DNA of 64,000 nt from positions 1 through 64,000 of the forward strand of contig NZ_BMXG01000019.1 of the NCBI RefSeq assembly GCF_014651635.1, written 5' to 3'. Below the pieces are notes generated by a model that made no database searches, had not been told where the DNA came from, and saw nothing but the letters and a program-made list of their open reading frames with translations. The position numbers were made by a program, and so were the translations under genes. Source of the DNA: Cerasicoccus arenae (lineage in GTDB: Bacteria; Verrucomicrobiota; Verrucomicrobiia; Opitutales; Cerasicoccaceae). Positions 1 to 8,879 of this stretch are shown here, one piece after another. Each line of letters begins with the position of its first letter. The first letter of the stretch is position 1.

Positions 1-8
1 CCCCCCCC
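1..8. repeat. C8 homopolymer at window edge
   Basis: Eight consecutive C at the very start of the window; the run may be longer beyond the edge. A second C8 lies at 130-137. Both sit in non-coding DNA next to the integrase remnant. Confidence 0.9.
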
Positions 9-219
9 GGTCAGTCCCTAGACCTCCCTCGATTCAAGTCCGAGAAACCAGCTGAGTCCCACAAGTCGGCCACTGCTTAATCAGAGATTCCCGGCAGATT
101 CTTGTTTTTACTGGATTGATTGAGTAAAGCCCCCCCCTAGTGGACGAACAAGCGGACAAAAGCTTTGGTAATATCTGATGTAGCTGGTCCAAGTCTGATA
201 GTAGAGAGCTCAATCACTA

Positions 220-444
220 TCATAGGTTTTCAGCACCGACGTCATCAATCTTCCAGTCTTCGCTCACACCGAGGGATTCAGAATGCATGAGTTGATACGT
301 CGCTTCACTGACACCCATCTCCCGGCCGATCTCGGCGATGGAAACAGTGGTTTTTAAAGTCCTGCGGATTTGCTTGCCGTTGGATTTTACCCACACATAG
401 TAATTTCCCGATGTTTCATGACGATACAGGCATTCAGCAACCAT
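220..444 (-). pseudogene. Phage-type integrase N-terminal remnant
   Basis: A 74-residue frame whose first part (LYRHETSGNYYVWVKSNGKQ, then IRRTLKT) resembles the N-terminal arm-binding domain of tyrosine recombinases, in which a Tyr-Tyr plus basic G-K-x-x-R-R-x-L-K-T pattern is common. Full-length enzymes have 300-400 residues. After about residue 33 the similarity stops and an unrelated helix-turn-helix-like stretch (IAEIGREMGVSEATY) follows to the stop. I see no catalytic R-H-R-Y residues here or in the 219 bases downstream on this strand. It is therefore probably a decayed or rearranged integrase fragment. The nearby tRNA-Arg gene, a common target of such integrases, fits a past integration. 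It could instead be a small unrelated DNA-binding protein. Confidence 0.5.
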
Positions 445-576
445 TAGGAACGTGGATTGGTTTGATTTTTACGTGCTTCGGCATGCCCTAAAATCCATCA
501 GATCACACAATCAGGTTACCAAATACCCAATTTCGCCAGTAAGAATCATTCATAAGCATTTATTTGATAAAAACTT

Positions 577-652
577 GGGGGAGTAGCTCAACGGATAGAG
601 CAGCGGTTTTCTAAACCGTTGGTTGCGGGTTCGATTCCCGCCTTCCCTGCCA
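577..652 (+). tRNA. tRNA-Arg (anticodon TCT)
   Basis: The 76-base sequence folds as a cloverleaf. The acceptor stem is GGGGGAG (577-583) with CTTCCCT (642-648) and two G-U pairs; the D-arm begins GCTC at 586-589. The anticodon stem is GCGGT/ACCGT with a seven-base loop TTTCTAA giving anticodon TCT, and the T-arm is GCGGG-TTCGATT-CCCGC. The discriminator is G649 and the CCA end is encoded (650-652). TCT reads AGA/AGG arginine codons. An integrase remnant lies upstream on the opposite strand, but I could not find a duplicated tRNA 3' end marking an attachment site. Confidence 0.95.
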
Positions 653-871
653 TTTTGAAATGCTAGTGATTATGCGAGGCAGTTTCTTCAAAACCGATAA
701 GTATGATATAAATTGATTGTAGATTGCTTTCGCAACATGCAACATATCAATATTATTAAATAGGACAAATCACTACTCATTGATTTCACTTCCTTGTTTA
801 GATAATCAGTAACTGTCCACTAATTTTGGGATTTACCTCGATTTTGAAAAATTCCAAAAATGCCATTGACG

Positions 872-895
872 GCATATCCCAAATACGGAATATGC
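872..895. promoter_or_regulatory. Imperfect palindrome, candidate operator of arsenic operon
   Basis: GCATAT (872-877) and ATATGC (890-895) form an inverted repeat with a 12-base spacer; CC/GG pairs extend the symmetry imperfectly. It lies just upstream of the position expected for the -35 element of the arsC promoter. ArsR-family repressors bind imperfect palindromes of this size, but no arsR gene is adjacent, so the assignment is inference. Confidence 0.3.
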
Positions 896-923
896 TACAA
901 ACAGAAAACTTATAGTTCATTTG

Positions 924-929
924 TATAAT
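924..929 (+). promoter_or_regulatory. Candidate -10 element (TATAAT) of arsenic operon
   Basis: An exact TATAAT ending 31 bases before the arsC start codon. No good -35 hexamer is seen 16-18 bases upstream (901-906 reads ACAGAA), as in promoters that need an activator or alternative contacts. Confidence 0.4.
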
Positions 930-960
930 TATTTAACCACGTGATTCTACCCAAAGCACC

Positions 961-1404
961 ATGAACAAAACAAAAGTGTTAATACTTTGCACAGGAAACT
1001 CGTGTCGTAGCCATATGGCCGAAGGCATTCTTCGCAATGTAGCTGGCGATATCTTTGAGGTTTACAGTGCTGGTTCACAGCCTGCGGGCTATGTTCATCC
1101 AAACGCAATTGCTGCTCTTAAAGAACTTGAAATTGATATTTCAGGCCACACATCCAAGCACCTAGATCAATTTATGAATGCAGGCATTAACACAGTCATC
1201 ACAGTTTGCGACAACGCTGATGAAAGTTGCCCACTATTCCCCGGTAAAGTTAACCGCTATCACTGGGGATTCGAAGACCCTCCCAAGGCTGTCCGCGACG
1301 ACGAAACTGAGATGGATGCATTTCGCCGAATTCGCGATCAAATCCAAAAGTCTTTCTTGGCATATGCCGCAGGATATCGCGACGCGCTGAATCAAAAAAA
1401 TTAA
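961..1404 (+). CDS. arsC: Arsenate reductase, thioredoxin-coupled type
   Basis: A 147-residue member of the low-molecular-weight phosphatase fold family that reduces arsenate to arsenite in the cytoplasm. The P-loop CTGNSCR gives the CX5R signature (Cys10 nucleophile, Arg16). Cys83 and Cys90 match the redox pair of the thioredoxin-linked ArsC class (B. subtilis type: Cys10, Cys82, Cys89), and the FEDPP stretch supplies the conserved acid (Asp106). Length is standard for the class. Only 6 bases separate its stop from the Acr3 efflux gene, so the two are almost certainly co-transcribed: arsenate is reduced, then arsenite is exported. The ATG has no Shine-Dalgarno sequence. The two extra cysteines make an ordinary protein-tyrosine phosphatase unlikely. 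Confidence 0.93.
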   Translation: MNKTKVLILCTGNSCRSHMAEGILRNVAGDIFEVYSAGSQPAGYVHPNAIAALKELEIDISGHTSKHLDQFMNAGINTVITVCDNADESCPLFPGKVNRYHWGFEDPPKAVRDDETEMDAFRRIRDQIQKSFLAYAAGYRDALNQKN

Positions 1405-1410
1405 TATAAG

Positions 1411-2481
1411 ATGAGCCAAGCATCTATACCAGCATGCACGCCTTGCAGAAAAAAACTAGGATTTTTGGATCGTTTTCTAACACTATGGATATTCCTAGCA
1501 ATGGCCGTTGGTGTTGGAATTGGCGCATTATGGAATGGTGCTGATGAATTCTTAAACCGCTTTCAAGTTGGAACAACCAATGTGCCCATTGCCATTGGAT
1601 TGATCCTGATGATGTATCCGCCATTGGCAAAAGTGCGTTACGAGGAAATGCCTCGTGTATTTCGAAATTTAAAGGTGCTCACGCTTTCGCTGGTACAAAA
1701 CTGGATCATTGGGCCAGTACTAATGTTCGTACTGGCGGTCCTTTTCCTACGGGGCCACCCTGAGTATATGACCGGCGTCATTCTCATTGGTTTAGCACGG
1801 TGCATAGCCATGGTAATAGTATGGAACGAGTTGGCTGAAGGAGACAATGAATACGCAGCTGGGCTTGTCGCATTTAATAGTGTCTTCCAAATACTTTTTT
1901 TTAGTCTCTATGCGTGGTTTTTCATAACGTGGCTTCCCGTTTTCTTCGGACTTGAAGGAAATGTGGTATCAATCGCGATGAGCGACGTCGCGAAGAGCGT
2001 TTTCATTTACTTGGGCATCCCGTTTTTTGGCGGAATGCTAACAAGGTTTGTCGGCTTGAAGCTAAAGGGACGAGACTGGTATGAGAAAGAATTCATTCCA
2101 CGCATTAGTCCATTAACACTAATCGCCTTGCTCTTTACAATCGTGCTGATGTTCAGCTTCAAGGGAGACCAAATAGTAGAAGTACCACTCGATGTTTTAC
2201 TCATCGCAATCCCGCTAACGATTTACTTCGCCATCATGTTCATGGTAAGCTTCATGATGGGCAAATGGGTTGGAGCAGATTACCGTCAAAGCGTCACACT
2301 AAGTTTCACCGCAGCCAGCAATAACTTTGAACTAGCGATTGCAGTCGCGGTCGCCGTTTTCGGGATTGGCTCAGGCGTCGCCTTTGCCGCAGTAATCGGA
2401 CCACTTGTCGAAGTCCCAGTAATGATTGCACTGGTTAATGTAGCCTTTTGGTTCCGTAAAAAGCTCTTTCATATTCCGTAA
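1411..2481 (+). CDS. acr3: Arsenite efflux transporter, Acr3 family
   Basis: A 356-residue integral membrane protein with about ten hydrophobic segments, the usual size for bacterial Acr3. It exports arsenite across the inner membrane using the proton motive force. Family hallmarks are visible: the essential cysteine Cys131 in [20 protein letters not shown], and a conserved glutamate (about residue 334) in [12 protein letters not shown] short cytoplasmic N-terminus carries a Cys-x-x-Cys (residues 9-12) of unknown meaning. It is the second gene of the arsC-acr3 operon. No ArsA ATPase or ArsD is present, as expected for Acr3, which works alone. Confidence in function is high from the arsC pairing and the TM4 motif. 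Confidence 0.93.
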   Translation: MSQASIPACTPCRKKLGFLDRFLTLWIFLAMAVGVGIGALWNGADEFLNRFQVGTTNVPIAIGLILMMYPPLAKVRYEEMPRVFRNLKVLTLSLVQNWIIGPVLMFVLAVLFLRGHPEYMTGVILIGLARCIAMVIVWNELAEGDNEYAAGLVAFNSVFQILFFSLYAWFFITWLPVFFGLEGNVVSIAMSDVAKSVFIYLGIPFFGGMLTRFVGLKLKGRDWYEKEFIPRISPLTLIALLFTIVLMFSFKGDQIVEVPLDVLLIAIPLTIYFAIMFMVSFMMGKWVGADYRQSVTLSFTAASNNFELAIAVAVAVFGIGSGVAFAAVIGPLVEVPVMIALVNVAFWFRKKLFHIP

Positions 2482-2530
2482 TAATTTTCGGCATCCCTGA
2501 ATCAGCTACATTCAACCGTTTCCACGGTGT

Positions 2531-2573
2531 AACCTAGTTGCGAAAAGACGACCATCAACAGTGTTGCTAGGTT
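2531..2573. terminator. Inverted repeat between convergent genes, possible terminator
   Basis: AACCTAG (2531-2537) is matched by CTAGGTT (2567-2573), and a smaller CAAC/GTTG pairing lies within the loop. It sits between the convergent acr3 and sugar dehydrogenase genes. There is no strong T-run, so terminator function is tentative. Confidence 0.3.
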
Positions 2574-2614
2574 TCTAATCCCCCCATCGACGGGCAGGGT
2601 TGGGCTTATACTAC

Positions 2615-3997
2615 TCAATCTTTTGGCTGAGAAACCAGCCGTGCGAGTTCATCGGGGCTATTCAGGACAAGATAGATCGCCCCATCCGGCCCGCTCGCTA
2701 CATCTCGAACCCGGCCCCGATCTTCCAGAATAATTTCGTCACGTACTACAGATTCGCCGTCCAGCGTAATAAGATGAAGCTCCTGCTGTCTGAGCGAGCC
2801 AACCAACAAACGATTCTTCCACGAAGGGAACGCATCGCCTTCGTAAAAATCAATCCCGCACACTGCGATGGATGGCGTCCAGTAATGAATGGGCTGTTCC
2901 ATTCCCGGACGTGAGGTTTCGCTGGTGATCGGCGTGCCATTATAATTCATCCCATAAGTGACAATGGGCCAGCCGTAATTAGCACCACGCTGGATCACGT
3001 TGAGCTCGTCACCACCACGTGGCCCATGCTCACTCTCCCACAGAACACCTGTTTCCGGATGAAAATCCAACCCTTGTGGATTGCGGTTGCCATAGCTCCA
3101 GATCGTTAGAAAGCCATTTTCGACAAAAGGATTATCCGACGGAATCCGTCCGTCGTCATGAATGCGATGGATTTTGCCATTGGGACGGATTGTGTCTTGA
3201 GCCTGCTCCTGTTGTCCCCGCTCCCCAATGCTGAAGAATAAATAGCCCTTGTCATCAAAGGCAATGCGGCAACCAAAATGATGACCACGATTCGTGTAGA
3301 ATTTTTTTGGTGCCTCAAAAATCGTTTCTTGCTCTACCCAATTGTTGCCGGAGATTTTCCCACGCACTATCTTAGTCATTGAAACGTCACCATCCGCATC
3401 ACTGAAGGCAAGATAAACCCAACCATTCTTGGCGTAATCGGGATGCAACGCGACTTCTAACAGCCCGCCCTGCCCTTTATTAAATACTGCCGGCGTTCTT
3501 TTAATCGGTTCGCCAAACTTGCCATTAGCCTCGATGATCCGCAACCCGCCTAGCTTTTCAGTCACTAAAAAACGCCCCTCTGGCAGAAACGCCACCGACC
3601 ACGGCGTAGCCAATCCCGAAGCGACTTTTTCTAGGCGAAAACGCTCACCCGCCACCGAGTAAACGTTCTTCGTACCAGGCTCCGGCTTAGGCGGCTGCTC
3701 AAGTGCGTATTTCTCCCTTTCCTGAATATAGATCACCAGCGCGCGCATTTCGGACTCGGATAACTGCCCTGCGAACCCCGGCATACCGAACTCCGGTTGG
3801 CCATTTCTTAAGATATCCATGAGCGTTCGAATACTCCCGTCGCTGCGCCATTCACCGTCGATCAAGGACGCACCAAGACCGCCTTCAAGCTTTTCGCCGT
3901 GGCAAACTTGACAATGCTGAGCATAAAGCTCTTCCACTTTTGGCGCACCAAGGCAGCAGCCACTCGACAAAATAAACACAAGCAACAAACGGTTCAT
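2615..3997 (-). CDS. PQQ-dependent sugar dehydrogenase with N-terminal cytochrome c
   Basis: A 460-residue exported oxidoreductase. The N-terminus (MNRLLLVFILSSG) is a short signal sequence. A small cytochrome c domain follows, with CQVCH (Cys29, Cys32, His33) for covalent haem and a Met axial-ligand candidate in EFGMPGF. From about residue 115 the sequence is a six-bladed beta-propeller of the glucose/sorbosone dehydrogenase (soluble PQQ GDH) family, with LATPWSVAFLPEGRFLVTEK and the WSYGNRNPQGLDF and SEHGPRGGDE signatures. It should oxidise a sugar or aldose side chain in the periplasm and pass electrons to its own haem. The frame stays open upstream to 4186, but ATG 3997 is preferred because it gives the signal peptide and leaves 90 bases for divergent promoters. 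The natural substrate is unknown. Confidence 0.85.
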   Translation of the reverse strand: MNRLLLVFILSSGCCLGAPKVEELYAQHCQVCHGEKLEGGLGASLIDGEWRSDGSIRTLMDILRNGQPEFGMPGFAGQLSESEMRALVIYIQEREKYALEQPPKPEPGTKNVYSVAGERFRLEKVASGLATPWSVAFLPEGRFLVTEKLGGLRIIEANGKFGEPIKRTPAVFNKGQGGLLEVALHPDYAKNGWVYLAFSDADGDVSMTKIVRGKISGNNWVEQETIFEAPKKFYTNRGHHFGCRIAFDDKGYLFFSIGERGQQEQAQDTIRPNGKIHRIHDDGRIPSDNPFVENGFLTIWSYGNRNPQGLDFHPETGVLWESEHGPRGGDELNVIQRGANYGWPIVTYGMNYNGTPITSETSRPGMEQPIHYWTPSIAVCGIDFYEGDAFPSWKNRLLVGSLRQQELHLITLDGESVVRDEIILEDRGRVRDVASGPDGAIYLVLNSPDELARLVSQPKD

Positions 3998-4087
3998 GCT
4001 GATCGGATAGATCAAAAACGGCACATCCGCAACTCCATCTCGAAAATACCATCGCCGACAGCCAAAATTTCTTGCTGACTGTCTCTT

Positions 4088-5647
4088 GTGAAAACTGCCG
4101 AATCCGCCGACGAATTCCTCGCTTGCTCCGCCGATTTCCAGCTTGGCCAGCTGGACACCGAGCAATCGCATCCACTCACACAACACCTATCTCAGCAGTG
4201 CCAGAGCGATCTGCCCGCCGCCATAAACGCGCTCAAAACCGTTGATCAGCAAGCGCTCGCAACGATGAGCCAGCTCACCAGTCCGGCAGCAAATTTAATC
4301 GCTGACATTCACACGGTTTTCAACAGTGGTGGACGAATTTTCCTCGCCGGTTGCGGCGCGACGGGACGACTATCCATTGCGCTAGAAACCTTCTGCCGCG
4401 AAGGCCTCGTCCCACTAGCTTTCAAAGACAGAGTAATCGGCTTCATGGCCGGAGGCGACGCCGCACTCATTCGCTCCATCGAAGGCTTCGAAGATTTCCC
4501 TGAGTACGGTACCCGCCAGCTGCACGAGCTGGGGTTCGGCGCGAACGACCTGCTCATCGCCTCGACCGAGGGCGGCGAAACGCCTTGGGTGATTGGGGTA
4601 ACCGAAGAAGCCGCACGTATCAGCCGCATGGCCCCTTGGTTCTGCTACTGCAACCCGGACGAGCTTCTTCGCCAACTTGTCGAACGCTCACGCTGCGTTA
4701 TCGACCACCCAGGCATCCGCAAATGGAACCTTGCCGTCGGCCCAATGGGCATTGCTGGTAGCACGCGCATGCAGGCGAGCACGGTTCTACAGTATGCAAT
4801 CGGCTTGACGCTCGAGCTTGCTGCGAAAGAAGACTTTGCAACGCAAAGTTTTTCTAATCGGCTGAAGTGTTTTCGCGCAACCGTGGACCGATCGGACTGG
4901 AATTTCCTCGTCGAATTCATTGTCCGCGAAAGCGAAATCTATCAAGGAGGCGACCGCACGCTTTACATTACCGACGACTATGGCGTCACCGTACTGACTG
5001 ACACAACCGAACGCGCACCGACTTTTTCCTTATCAATATTTGAGCGCTATGTTGGCGAGGCAACGACTGAGCCACTCAGCCTGTGCTACCTAACGCTCCC
5101 AACCGAACCCGCTGCCGCGTTGGCGTGGCGACGCCTATTGCGTCGCGAACCGCGTTGCCTCACTTGGCCAGAGAACCTGCCCGTGACCCGCCGCGAACAG
5201 CTCATGGGCTATGACATTAGTTCCAATGCAGCGCGCCACCGTGCCCAGTCCTGCGGAGAGGCACGTCACCACTGCTTTAGCATTGATCACGTGGATGGTG
5301 CCGTGGGCTGGTCACTCGACCGGCTAGCCGCCGAAGCCGTTCCCGCTGGCTTGCCTCTACTGGAAAGCCAGCTCTTACTTAAAATATTACTCAATGCTCA
5401 CTCCACTTTGGTAATGGGCCGCCTGAGTCGCTATGCCGGTAATCTCATGACCTACGTCAAGCCCAGCAACAACAAGCTTATCGACCGGGCAATCCGTTAC
5501 ATTCAAACTTTGCAATGCGAAGCAGGCGGCACAAAAACTGATTACGCAGTGGTTTGTCGGGAGCTCTATCGCCAACGGGAAACCCTCGCACCCGATGAAC
5601 CCATCGTGCTCAAGACGCTCAATGCACTCAAGCTGCAGCACGGTTAG
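4088..5647 (+). CDS. Two-SIS-domain protein, MurQ/GckR-like
   Basis: A 519-residue cytoplasmic protein, GTG start. The first half is a SIS sugar-phosphate domain related to N-acetylmuramic acid 6-phosphate etherase (MurQ) and glucokinase regulatory protein: LAGCGATGRLS (86-96) corresponds to GAGTSGRL of MurQ, Glu100 lies where MurQ has its catalytic Glu, and TEGGETPWVIG (160-170) matches the second sugar-phosphate loop. The C-terminal part (about 430-480: MGRLSRYAGNLMTYVKPSNN, then KLIDRA) resembles the MurQ C-terminal helices. MurQ has about 300 residues, so at 519 it is closer to the two-SIS GckR layout. A GH20 hexosaminidase follows 59 bases downstream, which points to amino-sugar metabolism: either etherase or isomerase chemistry, or sensing of a sugar phosphate. 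Which of these applies cannot be decided from sequence alone. Confidence 0.7.
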   Translation: MKTAESADEFLACSADFQLGQLDTEQSHPLTQHLSQQCQSDLPAAINALKTVDQQALATMSQLTSPAANLIADIHTVFNSGGRIFLAGCGATGRLSIALETFCREGLVPLAFKDRVIGFMAGGDAALIRSIEGFEDFPEYGTRQLHELGFGANDLLIASTEGGETPWVIGVTEEAARISRMAPWFCYCNPDELLRQLVERSRCVIDHPGIRKWNLAVGPMGIAGSTRMQASTVLQYAIGLTLELAAKEDFATQSFSNRLKCFRATVDRSDWNFLVEFIVRESEIYQGGDRTLYITDDYGVTVLTDTTERAPTFSLSIFERYVGEATTEPLSLCYLTLPTEPAAALAWRRLLRREPRCLTWPENLPVTRREQLMGYDISSNAARHRAQSCGEARHHCFSIDHVDGAVGWSLDRLAAEAVPAGLPLLESQLLLKILLNAHSTLVMGRLSRYAGNLMTYVKPSNNKLIDRAIRYIQTLQCEAGGTKTDYAVVCRELYRQRETLAPDEPIVLKTLNALKLQHG

Positions 5648-5706
5648 GCATAGAAAATGCCTGTTGACGCCAACAGACACTGCAAACTATATCGAAGCTT
5701 CTCACC

Positions 5707-7404
5707 ATGTTACTCATTCCTGAACCCAGAACGTTGAAGCCCCTGAATGGTTCCTGCCCCGCAGACATTGAGGCGGAAGTCGCCATTGGGGAGATCAATT
5801 TACCCGCTCAAGGCTACCGACTGACCATCGAGAACGGCCAGATCACGATCTCGGCCGCGGATCCTGCGGGCGCATTCTACGCCCAAGAGACCCTCAAACA
5901 AATCGCCGAGCTATCCGATGGACCTGGCTTGCCCTGCCTACGAATCGAAGACTGGCCGGACTTCCCGAACCGCGGCTACATGCTCGATATTTCCCGCGAC
6001 CGCGTCCCGACAATGGCGCACCTTTACCGACTCGTCGATGTGTTGGCAAAGTTACGCTATAACCAGCTACAACTTTATACTGAACACACTTTCGCCTACG
6101 CAGGGCATAAACTCGTCTGGGGCCTCGCCTCGCCAATGACACCTCAGGAAATTGAAGACCTCGACGCCTATTGCACCGACCGCTTCATCGAACTCGTCCC
6201 CAACCAAAACTCCTTCGGCCATATGGAACGATGGCTGAAGCATCCCGAATATCACCATCTGGCCGAATGTCCCGACGGCTTCACCAACCCCATTACCGGC
6301 CCACGCCCCAGCGGCGGCGTGCTGCGCCCCGACGAGCAGAGCCTCCAATTTCTCAACGAACTCTACGACGAACTGCTCCCACATTTTTCCAGCCACAAAT
6401 TTAATGTCGGAGGGGACGAGCCATGGGAACTCGGCCAAGGTTGGAGCGCACCCCAAGTCCAGAGTGAAGGTAAACATGCCGTCTATGCTCGCTTCCTCAA
6501 GCGCATTTGTGAACTGGCGGAAAACCATGACTGCGAACCGATGTGCTGGGCGGATGTTCTACTGGAACATCCAGAGTTCATCAAAGAGCTCCCCGCCAAC
6601 GTAACCCCCATTCTTTGGGGCTACGAGGCCAAGCATCCCTTTGACCGTGAATGCGAAATTCTCGCCAGCACCGATCATCCTTTTTACGTCGCGCCCGGAG
6701 ACTCTTCTTGGGGCAGTTTTACTGGCCGTTACCGGAACATGCTGGAGAACATTCGTTCCGCCGCCCGCCACGCATTGCGTCATAAGGCAGTCGGCCTGCT
6801 CGTCACGCACTGGGGAGATCATGGCCATCCACAAACTTGGCCGATCTCGATACCTGGTCTTGTCGCAGGTGCCCTCTTTGCATGGCATGGCGACGCCGAT
6901 AGCAATCTCGATCTAACACCGCAAATCAACCGCATCTTTTTCAAAGGTGAAGATGAGCAGGCGGTTCGCATTCTCTTAGAATTGGGCAATGTTGATCGTA
7001 TGCTGCCCATCCAGCTAGTAAATCAGAGCTTCCTCTGCACCAGTACCCGTATGCCCATCGACGAACTTCAAGCCAAGCTGGAAGAATGTCCCAAGCAAGC
7101 CTTGCAAGATGTCATCAACAAGACCTGGGAATGGAAATCCGCGCTCAGCGCCACTACTCTCCATGTCGAGGACAGTGACTGGATTCGCGATGAGCTCGAC
7201 CTCGCCATCGACTTGACTCGCTTTGCCGCGCAACGCTGTCTGGCGATAAAAAGCCACCTTGGGCCCATCGAACAATTCCAGCTCAGTCCAACCATTCGCG
7301 CCGAGCTAACGTTGCTCATTGGCCATTACGAAAAAATCTGGATCCGTCGTAGCCGCATCGGTGGCCTCAATGAAAGCGCCAGCCGCCTCCGTCAATTACT
7401 GTAG
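5707..7404 (+). CDS. Cytoplasmic GH20 beta-N-acetylhexosaminidase
   Basis: A 565-residue glycoside hydrolase of family 20. Residues 1-80 form the small N-terminal alpha/beta domain common in the family (ending GAFYAQETLKQI). The TIM-barrel begins at about 85 (DFPNRGYMLDISRDRVP), and the catalytic Asp-Glu pair is in NVGGDEPW (Asp237, Glu238), the H/N-x-G-G-D-E signature for substrate-assisted removal of terminal GlcNAc or GalNAc. There is no signal peptide, so it should act in the cytoplasm on imported oligosaccharides. It is probably co-transcribed with the upstream SIS protein (59-base gap), suggesting that the released amino sugar is handled by that protein. The exact linkage and sugar are not predictable. 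Confidence 0.88.
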   Translation: MLLIPEPRTLKPLNGSCPADIEAEVAIGEINLPAQGYRLTIENGQITISAADPAGAFYAQETLKQIAELSDGPGLPCLRIEDWPDFPNRGYMLDISRDRVPTMAHLYRLVDVLAKLRYNQLQLYTEHTFAYAGHKLVWGLASPMTPQEIEDLDAYCTDRFIELVPNQNSFGHMERWLKHPEYHHLAECPDGFTNPITGPRPSGGVLRPDEQSLQFLNELYDELLPHFSSHKFNVGGDEPWELGQGWSAPQVQSEGKHAVYARFLKRICELAENHDCEPMCWADVLLEHPEFIKELPANVTPILWGYEAKHPFDRECEILASTDHPFYVAPGDSSWGSFTGRYRNMLENIRSAARHALRHKAVGLLVTHWGDHGHPQTWPISIPGLVAGALFAWHGDADSNLDLTPQINRIFFKGEDEQAVRILLELGNVDRMLPIQLVNQSFLCTSTRMPIDELQAKLEECPKQALQDVINKTWEWKSALSATTLHVEDSDWIRDELDLAIDLTRFAAQRCLAIKSHLGPIEQFQLSPTIRAELTLLIGHYEKIWIRRSRIGGLNESASRLRQLL

Positions 7405-7504
7405 CGGCAAATCAAATCCCACCGCAGGATAAACCCAGCCAAGTCATCAGGCTAACTAACATCATTTAGGATAAAAGTCACGAACTGGCTGAAATGTGGA
7501 CTGT

Positions 7505-8665
7505 CTACTTAGTCTTTGCGGGTTCAGCCTTCATGAAGGTAAACGGCTTGGCTTCGACGAATTGCTCGGCGGCATTGCCGGAATAGTAATGGCCTCCAGC
7601 AATCGGCAGCTTCTTGGGCTTGGCGGTCTTGGAGAAATCCATGTCCTTCAACGGAACCCAAAAAGTATCCGGCGTTGTCGAAGAATCAAAAAAGTAGACC
7701 ATGTTCGCTTGGTCCGCGACCGTGCGCCAAAGCGTTGAAGCGATATTGGGCTGCCCCGGCGTCACAATACCGAGCGGAACACTCACGCTGCGAATGACTG
7801 AAAGCGTCTGACCAACCGCCTGATGAGCATAGGTCTGGTTGGGGACATCAGCGATATAGCTCGAATCCAATTTTTTGGTCACCGCATCCATAAAGAATGA
7901 GGCGCGGACATAGCGGTCAGCCGCACTGTTGGTTCCTGGCAGGAATGACATACCACCGATTTTATTCCAATAGGTATCGAGGGCAAGCTGCTGATCGTAG
8001 ACCGGTGAGTTGGTCATAACCTTGTATTCCTTCCCGTGATGCACCGTCAGCTTACCGTTCAGATATTCGAAGATGGCGGAGTCCCCACTCGGATCAGAAA
8101 CGGATAGGTGTAGGGTAGCAGCTGAACCATTGGGAAGCTTCGGAGCTACAATGCGTAACGGCTTCTCAGTCAGACCATCGACGACTTCGTTGACGTTGGC
8201 ATAATTATCAAGGACATATTGCGCCCACAGGCCAATCGACAGGGGTGGATTCTTTGTATCATCTCCATACTCGGCTTCTGCGAGATACAACATATTGGCA
8301 ACCAGGCCCTTTTCGTTGATCCCATCTGCACTAGCGATATTATAGGCTGAAGCAATCACACTGCCATATTTGGACGTCCAAGTAGGCGAATCCGAGCCAG
8401 CATTTCCGTTGCGTTCCATCCCTCTTGGGAATACCCACAGATCAGTCTCCATATCCTGCATCCAGTCCATACTTCGGCCAGTAATCACCGTACCGTCACC
8501 ACCGACATACATAGCGCGGGTGCAAGCATTGACTAGCGAAGGAGCAAAAATGCTTCCAGTCAGAAAAACTGCGGTGGCAAGGAATGAGATTTTCTTGGCC
8601 TGAGAAAACAATTCGCAAATTATCTCGCGAACGCCTCGGCTGAGTGGGGTGTTGAAAATGTGCAT
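7505..8665 (-). CDS. Secreted linear amide C-N hydrolase (choloylglycine hydrolase family)
   Basis: A 386-residue Ntn-hydrolase of the penicillin V acylase/bile salt hydrolase family. A long basic N-terminus and hydrophobic segment (about residues 27-46) form an export signal ending LVNAC. Cleavage would expose Cys48 as the N-terminal nucleophile. Asp67 in GRSMDWM lies 19 residues later, exactly where this family has Asp20 of the mature enzyme. It should cleave a non-peptide amide, for example an N-acyl amide or N-acyl homoserine lactone, outside the cytoplasm. Bile salts are an unlikely substrate in a free-living bacterium. It is a single gene, convergent with GH20. No Shine-Dalgarno sequence is seen. 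Confidence 0.85.
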   Translation of the reverse strand: MHIFNTPLSRGVREIICELFSQAKKISFLATAVFLTGSIFAPSLVNACTRAMYVGGDGTVITGRSMDWMQDMETDLWVFPRGMERNGNAGSDSPTWTSKYGSVIASAYNIASADGINEKGLVANMLYLAEAEYGDDTKNPPLSIGLWAQYVLDNYANVNEVVDGLTEKPLRIVAPKLPNGSAATLHLSVSDPSGDSAIFEYLNGKLTVHHGKEYKVMTNSPVYDQQLALDTYWNKIGGMSFLPGTNSAADRYVRASFFMDAVTKKLDSSYIADVPNQTYAHQAVGQTLSVIRSVSVPLGIVTPGQPNIASTLWRTVADQANMVYFFDSSTTPDTFWVPLKDMDFSKTAKPKKLPIAGGHYYSGNAAEQFVEAKPFTFMKAEPAKTK

Positions 8666-8879
8666 ATGTATAATATAATTTCGATTTATTAACTTGAATT
8701 GTCAATGCTCATTGCCATTAGCGAACGGCTAAAAGCACCAATCTGCGAGGGGTGGTTACTTATTTCAAGTTACCAGTGCCCTGCTTCCTTCAAATTGATT
8801 CACCTTAGTGCTCTTATTATATCGTGAGGAAGTGATCAAACACGAGGAATCCGATTTGATCGAGGATCATAGTCGATCT

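Larger units (their letters stand above)
653..960. other. AT-rich intergenic region before arsenic operon
   Basis: A 308-base AT-rich stretch between tRNA-Arg and the arsenate reductase gene with no credible reading frame. Its right end holds the candidate operator and -10 element described separately. I see no repeat of the tRNA end and nothing else identifiable. Confidence 0.7.

Noticed and set aside
961-1404. Protein-tyrosine phosphatase instead of arsenate reductase
   Set aside because: The extra redox cysteines Cys83 and Cys90 and the adjacent Acr3 gene identify arsenate reductase.
2615-4186. Longer start of the sugar dehydrogenase at 4186
   Set aside because: The extra 63 residues overlap the divergent SIS gene, are not signal-like, and would put the true signal peptide inside the protein.
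6067-6528. 153-codon minus-strand frame within the GH20 gene
   Set aside because: It covers the GH20 catalytic motif in the opposite sense and has no family signature or separate promoter.
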